Of a stretch of DNA of 42,932 bases, positions 24,460 to 32,566 are shown piece after piece. Numbering within the stretch: position 1 is the stretch's first letter; each line of letters begins with the position of its first letter. The notes beneath the pieces were generated by a model that had not been told where the DNA came from, did not search any database, and was given only the letters and a program-made list of their open reading frames with translations. The position numbers and the translations under genes are program-made. The stretch is from Bacteroidota bacterium (lineage in GTDB: Bacteria; Bacteroidota; Bacteroidia; Chitinophagales; Chitinophagaceae): the NCBI GenBank assembly GCA_026391125.1, contig JAPLEO010000124.1, positions 1 through 42,932 on the forward strand. The letters are read 5' to 3'.

Positions 24460-26010
24460 ATGAGTAATAATAATGAAACGAAGGGGATATGGAAAGTGAT
24501 AGGTGCTTCATCTTTGGGAACCTTAATTGAATGGTATGATTTCTACATTTTTGGAAGTTTAGCAGTTGTAATTGCCAATCAATTTTTCCCAAAAACAAAT
24601 CCTACAGCAGCGTTACTCTCAACCTTAGCAACATTTGCTGCTGGATTTATTGTTCGCCCCTTTGGGGCATTGGTTTTTGGTAGACTGGGCGACTTAGTTG
24701 GTCGTAAATACACTTTCTTATTGACCTTAGTTTTGATGGGAGGATCAACTTTTGCGATTGGTTGTATTCCTAGTTATGAAAGCATTGGTTTTCTTGCGCC
24801 TATTTTAGTACTAATATTTCGACTGATTCAGGGTTTGGCATTGGGTGGAGAGTATGGTGGAGCGGCAACCTATGTTGCGGAACACGCACCTATTCATAGA
24901 AGGGGATATTTTACTTCTTGGATTCAAACAACGGCTACTTTGGGATTATTTATTTCACTTGCTGTGATCTTGATGACGCGTCATTTTCTTGATGCCGATC
25001 CAACAAAGTCAATAGCAAAATTCAATGATTGGGGATGGAGAATTCCTTTCTGGATATCTATTCTATTAGTGGGTGTGTCGATCTATATCAGATTGAAGAT
25101 GGCTGAATCGCCCATGTATTCTAAACTCAAAGCGGAAGGAAAAACTTCAGTGAATCCATTGAAAGAAAGCTTTGGTCATAAGGCAAATTTGAAAATGGTT
25201 TTATTGGCTTTGTTTGGTGCAACAATGGGTCAAGGAGTTGTTTGGTATACTGGCCAGTTTTATGCGCAATCATTTATTGAGAATGTTTGTAAAGTAGAAT
25301 TCGATCAATCAAGAACCATTCTCATTTGGGGGATCTTATTTGCCACTCCTTTCTTTGTGATCTTTGCTACACTAAGTGATAAGATCGGTAGAAAATGGAT
25401 CATGCTTTCGGGTATGTTCTTTGCAATTATTTCGTACAATTATTTATTTACATCGCTTTTCAATATTGCTGATGCTAAACAGAAAACAGAAATCGTTGCG
25501 AAGACAACAATAGATACCACATATAAAACAATTGAAGCATTATCATCTGACTCACCAGATTCTCTTCGCAAGGTTGTAACAAAAACATTTTATACGGATG
25601 GGATGACAATGGTGCATACTAAAACTGATACAGCATATAATACTATAGGTAAGCATACACTTAAACCAGTTATAGCCATTTCAAAAACCTTGAGTAGCAG
25701 TGATTATTGGAAAATGGTAGGAATTGTATTTATCTTGATCCTTTATGTAACATTAGTATACGGACCAATAGCGGCATTCTTAGTGGAATTATTCCCTACC
25801 AAGATCCGATACACTTCTATGTCCTTGCCATATCATATTGGTAACGGAGTGTTTGGTGGATTAACACCTTTTATAGCAACATTGCTAACTACGATTTATG
25901 TTGACAATAAAATTGTTGGGCTCATGTATCCAATTGTAATAGCTACGGTATGTCTGGTAATTGGAGCAATCTATATTAATAATCGAATTGATCCTGAAGT
26001 TGATCGTTAA
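24460..26010 (+). CDS. MFS transporter, metabolite:H+ symporter (MHS) family, with large periplasmic insert
   Basis: A 516-residue, 12-helix inner-membrane symporter. MHS hallmarks are GTLIEWYDFYIFGSLA at about 20-35, the RPFGALVFGRLGDLVGRKY signature loop at 66-84, and RLIQGLALGGEYGGAATYVAEH at about 121-142; the second signature is DKIGRKW at 307-313. Between helices 9 and 10 (residues about 336-415) there is an extra Thr/Lys-rich segment of about 80 residues that should face the periplasm. The divergent acs gene suggests acetate, propionate or another carboxylate as cargo, but MHS members also carry proline, shikimate or dicarboxylates. A weak TTTG-N17-TATCTTAA promoter lies at 24406-24434. 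Confidence 0.88.
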   Translation: MSNNNETKGIWKVIGASSLGTLIEWYDFYIFGSLAVVIANQFFPKTNPTAALLSTLATFAAGFIVRPFGALVFGRLGDLVGRKYTFLLTLVLMGGSTFAIGCIPSYESIGFLAPILVLIFRLIQGLALGGEYGGAATYVAEHAPIHRRGYFTSWIQTTATLGLFISLAVILMTRHFLDADPTKSIAKFNDWGWRIPFWISILLVGVSIYIRLKMAESPMYSKLKAEGKTSVNPLKESFGHKANLKMVLLALFGATMGQGVVWYTGQFYAQSFIENVCKVEFDQSRTILIWGILFATPFFVIFATLSDKIGRKWIMLSGMFFAIISYNYLFTSLFNIADAKQKTEIVAKTTIDTTYKTIEALSSDSPDSLRKVVTKTFYTDGMTMVHTKTDTAYNTIGKHTLKPVIAISKTLSSSDYWKMVGIVFILILYVTLVYGPIAAFLVELFPTKIRYTSMSLPYHIGNGVFGGLTPFIATLLTTIYVDNKIVGLMYPIVIATVCLVIGAIYINNRIDPEVDR

Positions 26011-26036
26011 TTGTAAATCAACAAAAAAATAAAATC

Positions 26037-26300
26037 ATGAATGCTATAAAAAGATATGCGGGAATTATTTGGATCATCTTAGGTCCGATTGCTATCCATT
26101 ATTTATTACAAACTGCAAGCAGTGAGATTGCTAAAAAACCCGGAATAGATACTCAAATTCAATGGGGCGTTTTTATCACTGTTTTTTATCCAATTGCAAT
26201 TGGGTTTATTTTGTTTGGTCTTTACGCACTTGAAGGGAACTATGATCATGTGCCTGAAGCTAGTGCTGAATTAACCGACTATGATAGCAAACCTTTGTAG
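26037..26300 (+). CDS. Small two-helix membrane protein downstream of MFS transporter (87 aa)
   Basis: Two hydrophobic segments, about 8-26 (GIIWIILGPIAIHYLLQTA) and 44-64 (WGVFITVFYPIAIGFILFGLY), are joined by a polar loop, with an acidic C-terminal tail (LTDYDSKPL). I do not recognise an activity. It begins 26 bases after the transporter stop on the same strand, so it is co-transcribed and may be an accessory subunit. It ends 2 bases from the stop of the convergent amino-acid permease. Confidence 0.75.
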   Translation: MNAIKRYAGIIWIILGPIAIHYLLQTASSEIAKKPGIDTQIQWGVFITVFYPIAIGFILFGLYALEGNYDHVPEASAELTDYDSKPL

Positions 26301-26302
26301 AT

Positions 26303-27688
26303 TTATTTAACTTCTTTTCGTTTCCAATAAAAATATAATGGAATTCCAGTAGCAATTAATGCTAATCCGGATAATGCTTCCTTTGGTTGATTCTGAAGTG
26401 TTACAAAAATGAGTAGTGCACAGAATATAATAAAGAAAATAGGCGTAACAGGATAAGCAAATACTTTGTAAAACCTTGGTTCATTGGGCAATCGCTTGCG
26501 CATAATAATTACAGCAAGAGCCGTTGCGCCATAAAATAGGAAGGCTGAAAAAATGAGCATGTCTGTAAGTTGATCAAATGTGCCTGACCAGATTAATAAA
26601 ACTGACCAAACGCCTTGTAACCATAAAGCAACAGAAGGTGTTTTATAGATAGGATGAATGATGGCTGCAGGCTTGTAAAAATTATTATCTCTCGCCATTG
26701 CATAAAACAATCTTGCGGAAGTTAAAATGGTACTATTCGTAGCATTAAATGTGGTAACCAGAATTAAAGCAGCCACAAATAGCTCTCCCCATTTTCCCCA
26801 AACAACTTTCATTACTTCAACGGCTGCAATTTGATTGGGATGATTATTCATTTCAATGATCGAATCGATTGGTAACACAAATAGGTATACTAAGTTTAGC
26901 AATACATACACGAGCATAATGATGAGTGTACCAATCCCTAACGATAAGGGAAGATTTCTTTTTGGATTTTTTATTTCTTCTCCGATTAACCCAACACAGT
27001 TCCATCCTTCATAGCCCCAGAAAGCCCCAAGACTCGCAATGGTGATCGCTTTGGTGATTTGCCAAAAACTCCATGAATGATCTGCGTGTACACTTGCGGT
27101 GAATAGGTTACTGAATTTTCCCATTGGTGCAGAAAATCCTGCAATGATAATGATGGCTGCTGCGGTTAGCATTACAACGGTCATAATTCTACTCAGTCGT
27201 TCTGCATATTGGATGCCCTTGAAATTAATATGAGTCAATAATAAGATTAGAAAAGACGCCAATAATTTAACTGATAAATTATTGATCACAGCTGCACCTG
27301 AAGCATTAACATTAAATGCAAATTCAGGTAAAGGAAAAATGCTATTGAAAGATTGGGCAAAAATATAGGCGAGTGCTGCAATGGAAGCCGTTTTTAAAAC
27401 CACAAAATTTGCCCATCCATAGATGTAGGCGAAAAAACGATTGTATACTTTTTGGAAATAAAAATATTCACCACCAGAATTTGGAAACATGCCAGCCATT
27501 TCTGCGGTACAAAGTGCACCAGCTAAACTAATAATGCCAGCTAAAACCCAACAGAGTAACACCAATATAGGCGATTGTAAAGTAGCAGCCATCATGGCTA
27601 CTTTCTTAAATACACCAGAACCCAAGATCACACTGATTACCACAAAGATGGCCGAGCGCAGACCAAGAGAAGCAGTTAGTTTTTGCAA
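26303..27688 (-). CDS. APC superfamily amino-acid permease
   Basis: A 461-residue inner-membrane transporter with about 12 helices. The first helix holds the substrate-binding GSGVF motif (ILGSGVFKKVA), the second contains the AGIISLAGALCTAEMAGMFP segment, and GGEYFYFQKVYNRFFAYIYGW follows, all typical of LAT/YfnA-like amino-acid permeases. It is the last gene of the D-aminoacylase/DUF1611/epimerase operon, 24 bases after the epimerase stop, so it probably imports the amino acid or dipeptide product made by those enzymes. The exact substrate is inference from context. Confidence 0.88.
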   Translation of the reverse strand: MQKLTASLGLRSAIFVVISVILGSGVFKKVAMMAATLQSPILVLLCWVLAGIISLAGALCTAEMAGMFPNSGGEYFYFQKVYNRFFAYIYGWANFVVLKTASIAALAYIFAQSFNSIFPLPEFAFNVNASGAAVINNLSVKLLASFLILLLTHINFKGIQYAERLSRIMTVVMLTAAAIIIIAGFSAPMGKFSNLFTASVHADHSWSFWQITKAITIASLGAFWGYEGWNCVGLIGEEIKNPKRNLPLSLGIGTLIIMLVYVLLNLVYLFVLPIDSIIEMNNHPNQIAAVEVMKVVWGKWGELFVAALILVTTFNATNSTILTSARLFYAMARDNNFYKPAAIIHPIYKTPSVALWLQGVWSVLLIWSGTFDQLTDMLIFSAFLFYGATALAVIIMRKRLPNEPRFYKVFAYPVTPIFFIIFCALLIFVTLQNQPKEALSGLALIATGIPLYFYWKRKEVK

Positions 27689-27712
27689 AGTGTATTGTGT
27701 TTTATGAATTGA

Positions 27713-28783
27713 TTAGTCTATTTTTTTAATACCCAAACCTGGCAAGCTACTAGGATACATATATCCGTCTTTTAAATCAAATCCACCTTCCACCAAATCT
27801 TTTGCTAAATCAAAACTTCCATCCAGATCAAGGTATTTGGTATTGCTGCAAGAATAGGCTGCGTGTAATGCTGCAGTGATACTTACAATACTCTCATCAT
27901 TACAACCCCAAAACAAATCAATATCCGCATTTTTAGCAATGGTGGCGATTTCTCTAGCGCCCTTGATACCACCTGACTTCATGAGCTTAATATTATATAC
28001 CCCAAAAGGCTGAGGTAATAAAGAAAGTTGCCAAGCAGATCTTGCATCGATCAACGATTCATCTGCTACTAATTTTTTTCTATCCTCAATTCCCAATGAA
28101 TGCAATACCGATTCTTGTTGGGTTTTTACTGGTTGTTCAATTAACTCTAAAGTAGTTGGGTCTGTGCTACTAATAAATTTTTTCAGGTCCTCTAAAGTAT
28201 AACCCTGATTCGCATCTACTCGAACTAGCATCTTATTCGAAAACTTTTCTGTGATTGATCTTACTCTTTCGATATCTGCATCTACATCTAATCCGGTTTT
28301 AATTTTCAATATTTTAAAACCAAGTTTATAATATTCCTCAGCTTCAATCAACATCTCTTTGGTTTCTTTGATGCCGATTGTTACTGAAGTTGGTAATGCT
28401 TTGATCTTAGTACCATAAAAATCTAGCACAGATATGTTCATCGATTTACCAAACAGATCATGTAATGAAATGTCGATGGCTGCAATAGTTCCTGGTTGCT
28501 TTGGAAAATGCGCACTTGCCTGATCAATGATCTCATTAAAAAAACGAATGTCTTTGCCAATGATCTGATCTAGGAACCCGGATTGCAAATTGGTCAATGT
28601 ATGCGCGGGTGTTTCACCAACCACATCCACAAATGGATTTGCAGCACCAATACCTGTCATCCCGTTTTCCAAAGTAATTTCTAAGAAAACAATTTCAGTA
28701 TCTGTGATAGTTTTATAAGCAATGGTATAGGGCTTGGTTAATGGTAAATGACTTAACCAAGAACGTACAGATTTTATTTTCAT
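27713..28783 (-). CDS. Enolase-superfamily dipeptide epimerase (or N-acyl-amino-acid racemase, DgcA-like)
   Basis: A 356-residue cytoplasmic epimerase of the muconate-lactonising subgroup. Acid/base lysines are K162 (ILKIKTG) and K266 (YNIKLMKSGG). Metal ligands are D190 (VDANQGY), E216 (LIEQP) and D241 (ADESL). A D-x-D motif, D319-L-D321 (YLDLDGSF), is a mark of dipeptide epimerases, where it grips the free amino group of the dipeptide. Its start overlaps the end of the DUF1611 gene by 4 bases (ATGA), so translation is coupled. L-Ala-D/L-Glu, D-Ala-D-Ala and N-acetyl-D-Glu are all candidate substrates; the D-x-D motif favours a dipeptide, the DUF1611 neighbour favours N-acetyl-D-glutamate. 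Confidence 0.9.
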   Translation of the reverse strand: MKIKSVRSWLSHLPLTKPYTIAYKTITDTEIVFLEITLENGMTGIGAANPFVDVVGETPAHTLTNLQSGFLDQIIGKDIRFFNEIIDQASAHFPKQPGTIAAIDISLHDLFGKSMNISVLDFYGTKIKALPTSVTIGIKETKEMLIEAEEYYKLGFKILKIKTGLDVDADIERVRSITEKFSNKMLVRVDANQGYTLEDLKKFISSTDPTTLELIEQPVKTQQESVLHSLGIEDRKKLVADESLIDARSAWQLSLLPQPFGVYNIKLMKSGGIKGAREIATIAKNADIDLFWGCNDESIVSITAALHAAYSCSNTKYLDLDGSFDLAKDLVEGGFDLKDGYMYPSSLPGLGIKKID

Positions 28784-29853
28784 AAAATTTTATTTATTAT
28801 TTTTTTCAATTCAGGGATCAAAGCATCAACACCCTGTTGCAATGGTAATAGAACGGGTAAATTTAACTCAGCTGCATAAGCTTTTTGAAAATCAAGCGCT
28901 TCTTCTAAACTACAATGCTCGGTATTGATGGCAATGGCAATCACTTTCGATCCTAATAGTTTGATCAATTCTATTTCAGAAGTAACCGATGGAATTTCAC
29001 CCAACTCTGGAAGGTCTTCGTAGTATTTTCTTTTAGGGGCAACGAGTAATACAGTGTGTTTTGCATTTCCTGAGATCAATAATTCTGAACCACAGGGTCC
29101 TGTTGGGTTGCGTAAAGCAGACTGTCCTTCTAATAAAATAAGATCTGGTTGCTTTGCTTCATTACAACTTAAGATGGCGTGTTCTAATTCTCCAGAAATA
29201 AAATCATTCACAGTAGTATCAAACACAAAACCAAATTCACCACCTTGTAACCAACCTGTTTGTCCGGTATAGATCATTTCTGCTTTGATGCCATTTTTAT
29301 TAGCAGATTCGCGAATCATTCTACAGGTAGTTCTTTTGCCCATGGCACAATCCATACCAATCACTGCAATAACAGGCGTTTTAATTTTAAAAATATCGCC
29401 GGTCCAGAAGTGAAGATCTTTTCTTGCTTTGGGTCTGCGAACATCTGTGAGTGTAACCTGATGTCGTTCTGCCAATGCAACAATCTCTGGTTTATCGTTT
29501 AAGAACTCATGTAACCCATTAACAATAGAAATACCATTGAGGATACATAATTCTAAAATAGGCAAGAAGCTTTCTGGTAATACACCACCAACAGTGGCAA
29601 CTCCAATGATGCAATATTCAATATGTTGTATATCAACTATCGCATCTGCAACAGTTGCAAATACAGGGATGTTACGATGTTTGCCGTCTAAAACAACGCC
29701 AGCATCTTGTCCGGCAAACTCAGGGTCGATCACTGCTGCAATACTAAATCGTTCAGTGCCTCTAATTAAACCATGCGCGGTTTTAGCATCTGGTTGTGAC
29801 AAATAACCATTGGTTAAAACAATGGCACTAGGTTTTCTCTTTTCTGTTTCCAT
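28780..29853 (-). CDS. DUF1611 P-loop protein (DgcN-like)
   Basis: A 357-residue cytoplasmic protein of the DUF1611/PF07755 family. The N-terminal Rossmann-like half contains DAKTAHGLIRGTERFSIAAV and IGVATVGGVLP; the C-terminal half has a P-loop GMDCAMGKRTT at 166-176, GQTGWLQGGEFGFVFD, and the EGQSALRNPTGPCG block. Proteins of this family paired with an enolase-fold racemase have been reported as D-glutamate N-acetyltransferase (DgcN) in a D-glutamate pathway. Here the epimerase gene overlaps its end by 4 bases and the D-aminoacylase gene lies 9 bases upstream, matching a D-amino-acid function. The acetyltransferase activity is inferred from that family, not seen directly. Confidence 0.85.
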   Translation of the reverse strand: METEKRKPSAIVLTNGYLSQPDAKTAHGLIRGTERFSIAAVIDPEFAGQDAGVVLDGKHRNIPVFATVADAIVDIQHIEYCIIGVATVGGVLPESFLPILELCILNGISIVNGLHEFLNDKPEIVALAERHQVTLTDVRRPKARKDLHFWTGDIFKIKTPVIAVIGMDCAMGKRTTCRMIRESANKNGIKAEMIYTGQTGWLQGGEFGFVFDTTVNDFISGELEHAILSCNEAKQPDLILLEGQSALRNPTGPCGSELLISGNAKHTVLLVAPKRKYYEDLPELGEIPSVTSEIELIKLLGSKVIAIAINTEHCSLEEALDFQKAYAAELNLPVLLPLQQGVDALIPELKKIINKIL

Positions 29854-29862
29854 TTAAAATTT

Positions 29863-31404
29863 TTATCTGCCTATAAATTCTCCAGGATATTTATTAGTTG
29901 CTTTTTTATTTTCATAAACGCAAACGCCGTTTACCCAAACCATTTTAATTCCATCGGAAAGGGCTTTTGAATCTGTAAAAGTCGCATTATCTTTTACTGT
30001 TGCTGGATCAAAGAGTACCAAGTCTGCTTTATATGTTTCAGTAATGATTCCGCGCTTTTTTATACCTATGTGTTCTGCTGAAAGGCTGGTCATTTTTTGA
30101 ATCGCTGTCTCAAGGGACATGATTTTTTTATCACGAACATAGTTGCCCAGCACCCTTGTGAAAGATCCGTATCCTCTTGGGTGACCGCCATTCGATCCAT
30201 CAGAACAAATATTAGTATTTGGCCAGGTGAGGAAATTGATCACATCTTCATCGATCATTGATTTTGCAATAATGGCTTCTACACCACTCGCATCTGGATG
30301 CGCTTTTTCATATACATCTGCTTCTGCAATTAAACCCATTAGTGTTTGTGCAGGAGTCTCTTTTCTTATGTCGGCAATTTCAGAAATGGTTTTACCTGCA
30401 TATGTTGGATTTGGCGCAAAACGAATCAGGATTGATTGCGTTGGATCGAAGGTATGATCTACTGCGAACTGCGCACTTTCGGAATTAGTATAATCCGTTT
30501 TTGGAAACAACACTTTCAATGTGCTATGCCAGTACTCATAAGGATAACAGTCTGCTGTGATGTCAACACCTTGCTGTCTTGCATCTTGCAACCAAGCTAT
30601 GATTCCTGGTGACTTACCCCACATATCTTTTAATGCTATTTTGATATGTGAAATCTGTACAGGAATTTTTGCTTGTTTACCGATTTCCATGATCTCGGTG
30701 AGCGCATTAACTAGATTAACATCTTCACTACGGATATGACTAATGTATCTACCCTTTTCAGATGCAGCCGTTTTTGCTAATTGGATCACTTCATTTTTGC
30801 TTGAGAAATAAGCGCCCTCATATTCGAGACCAGTAGACAAACCAAGTGAACCCTTTTTTAATTCAGATAATAAGATGGCCTGCATCTCTGCAATTTCTTT
30901 TTCAGTTGCCGGCTTATTCAACCGGTTCTTTCCCATCACTTTCTCACGTAGTTCTGTGTGGCCCGTATAGGTTGCAATATTAATTGCAACAGGCTTTCTT
31001 GCAATTCCTGCTTTGATGCTATCAACATAAGAACCATAACCGTCCTGTCCGGATACAATCGTTGTCACACCCTGACTCACATCAGCTAATGCCTCTGGAT
31101 ACTTTTCAAGCGAGCCAACAATATGGCTATGGGTATCAATAAAACCTGGAGCAAGGACCCATCCATTTCCATCAATGACGAAATCGTAATCTTCAGATTT
31201 AAAGGGTTTATTGCTAACCCCAGTAATTGAAAATTCGGTAAAACTGACATTAGCTTTTCTAGCAGGGGTTCCTGTACCATCAATTAACCAGACATTGGTA
31301 ATAATTGTTGTCTTTAAGCGAGGTGCTTTATTTAGGTTTGCATTCTGTGCAGACACATTAAATAATATCATTCCCAATAAAAAAGCGAAAGTCAATTTTT
31401 GCAT
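29863..31404 (-). CDS. Exported N-acyl-D-amino-acid deacylase (amidohydrolase)
   Basis: A 513-residue zinc amidohydrolase with a signal peptide (MQKLTFAFLLGMILFNVSAQ). The first metal motif is PGFIDTHSH (H92 and H94). Later ligands fit RYISHIRSED, QISHIKIA and the aspartate in ICSDGSNGG. The ENKKATNKYPGEFIGR ending and the GLSTGLEY motif match D-aminoacylase, which removes the acyl group from N-acyl-D-amino acids. The signal peptide puts it in the periplasm or outside, so it would process substrates before uptake. It is the first gene of the operon. Dihydroorotase-like alternatives are unlikely given the SLGLSTGLEYEGA segment. Confidence 0.9.
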   Translation of the reverse strand: MQKLTFAFLLGMILFNVSAQNANLNKAPRLKTTIITNVWLIDGTGTPARKANVSFTEFSITGVSNKPFKSEDYDFVIDGNGWVLAPGFIDTHSHIVGSLEKYPEALADVSQGVTTIVSGQDGYGSYVDSIKAGIARKPVAINIATYTGHTELREKVMGKNRLNKPATEKEIAEMQAILLSELKKGSLGLSTGLEYEGAYFSSKNEVIQLAKTAASEKGRYISHIRSEDVNLVNALTEIMEIGKQAKIPVQISHIKIALKDMWGKSPGIIAWLQDARQQGVDITADCYPYEYWHSTLKVLFPKTDYTNSESAQFAVDHTFDPTQSILIRFAPNPTYAGKTISEIADIRKETPAQTLMGLIAEADVYEKAHPDASGVEAIIAKSMIDEDVINFLTWPNTNICSDGSNGGHPRGYGSFTRVLGNYVRDKKIMSLETAIQKMTSLSAEHIGIKKRGIITETYKADLVLFDPATVKDNATFTDSKALSDGIKMVWVNGVCVYENKKATNKYPGEFIGR

Positions 31405-31442
31405 GATCTTTTATTGCTATAGGGTAAAAGAATTCAGTATAG

Positions 31443-31464
31443 GTCGGAACCGACTTACAAGATA
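31443..31464 (-). promoter_or_regulatory. Candidate promoter box and operator for the D-amino-acid operon
   Basis: On the minus strand TATCTTGT (31464-31457) resembles the -7 element used by recQ. Immediately downstream, GTCGG-2-CCGAC (31454-31443) is a perfect inverted repeat that would cover the transcription start. No -33 TTG at proper distance is clear, so confidence is low. Confidence 0.3.
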
Positions 31465-31521
31465 AAGGAATGAATGTAAAATAAGAAACAGAAAAATGTG
31501 AATAGATGATAGATAAATTAA

Positions 31522-31899
31522 CTATTTGGCTTTTCTATCTACCTGAAAAATCCCAAATGTATTATTGTCTTCATCCACAAAATAGCCCTGCCAGCAACGA
31601 TAGGGAATAGGAAATTTTGCGAGCACTATTTTACCACCGTTCGCAATAATTTTTTCTGCCATCTGGTCATAGTCGCTAACGCGAATAGAACAAGTAAAAG
31701 CATTAGTGCCACTTCCTTGAGGAGGTAGATCAGTAAGTCTTTTAAGTAAACCACCATGCATGTTGCGTGTTTCAATTCTGTAGTATTCATTTGGGGCTTG
31801 GGGTTCAAGCACAAAATCCCAACCGAATACTTTGTGATAAAAATTGATTTCTCTTTGAGGATTGGATGACTGAATTTCGAAATAGCCAACTGTATTCAT
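31522..31899 (-). CDS. VOC (glyoxalase/bleomycin-resistance-like) family protein
   Basis: A 125-residue soluble protein with two beta-alpha-beta-beta-beta modules of the vicinal-oxygen-chelate fold. Seen are TVGYFEIQSSNPQREINFYH at the start, FGWDFV, the central GTNAFTCSIRVSDYDQMAEK, the IIANGGKIVLAKFPIP hairpin and the closing GYFVDEDNNTFGIFQVD. Family members include glyoxalase I, dioxygenases and binding proteins; nothing here selects one. The gene is single, 117 bases upstream of the D-aminoacylase operon on the same strand, and diverges from the GNAT gene. Confidence 0.85.
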   Translation of the reverse strand: MNTVGYFEIQSSNPQREINFYHKVFGWDFVLEPQAPNEYYRIETRNMHGGLLKRLTDLPPQGSGTNAFTCSIRVSDYDQMAEKIIANGGKIVLAKFPIPYRCWQGYFVDEDNNTFGIFQVDRKAK

Positions 31900-31980
31900 G
31901 GCAACTTAATTTTTGGTGTGCAGGAAATGATTTAAAAGACTCACTTAAAATTAAACAAAATCTCACTAATAAATACTTTA

Positions 31981-31988
31981 TATATTTG
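31981..31988 (+). promoter_or_regulatory. -7 box for the GNAT gene
   Basis: TATATTTG, a full match to TAnnTTTG, lies 17 bases before the ATG at 32006. I find no TTG at the expected -33 distance. Confidence 0.35.
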
Positions 31989-32005
31989 ATTTTCATGCAA
32001 TTATT

Positions 32006-32560
32006 ATGGTAACGATCAAGCTGGTTTCAACACAAGACGAATTAAAGGGAATTCAGGAATTGCAGCAACAAAACCTGCGTAAGAATATCACCGAAACAGA
32101 AGCTGCCGAACAAGGTTTTTTGATGGCAGAATATAACCTTGCGTTTCTACAAAAAATGCACGATGCAGCGCCATCAGTTATTGCGGTTGCCGAAGGTAAA
32201 GTGGTTGGTTATGCATTAGTGTCGATCAAAGCCATCAGAGATGAGCACGATTTGCTGGCTGATCTATTCAATACGATCGATCGATTAAAATACCAATCAG
32301 AGGATTTAGTGAGTAGTAATTATGTAGTAGTTGGTCAGTTATGCGTTGGTAAAGGATTTCGTGGGATTGGTCTAGTTGATAAAATGTACCAATATTTCAA
32401 GGATTGCTATGCAGATCAATACGAGTATTTGATCACTGATATTGCCAAGGCAAATCCGCGATCACTGAAAGCCCATCAAAGAAAAGGCTTTCAGATAATC
32501 GATGAATTAAGTTATGACGGAATTGGTTGGGATATTGTTTTGTGGGACTGGAACAAATAG
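32006..32560 (+). CDS. GNAT family N-acetyltransferase
   Basis: A 184-residue acetyltransferase. The acetyl-CoA-binding motif A is seen as VGQLCVGKGFRGIGLVDKMY, with the pyrophosphate loop GFRGIG at about 119-124. Upstream are the typical beta strands with SVIAVAEGKVVGYALVSI, and downstream TDIAKANPRSLKAHQRKGF, the usual motif B helix with a final KGF turn. The acceptor amine is unknown. It ends 6 bases before the convergent molybdoenzyme stop. Confidence 0.88.
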   Translation: MVTIKLVSTQDELKGIQELQQQNLRKNITETEAAEQGFLMAEYNLAFLQKMHDAAPSVIAVAEGKVVGYALVSIKAIRDEHDLLADLFNTIDRLKYQSEDLVSSNYVVVGQLCVGKGFRGIGLVDKMYQYFKDCYADQYEYLITDIAKANPRSLKAHQRKGFQIIDELSYDGIGWDIVLWDWNK

Positions 32561-32566
32561 AAAATT

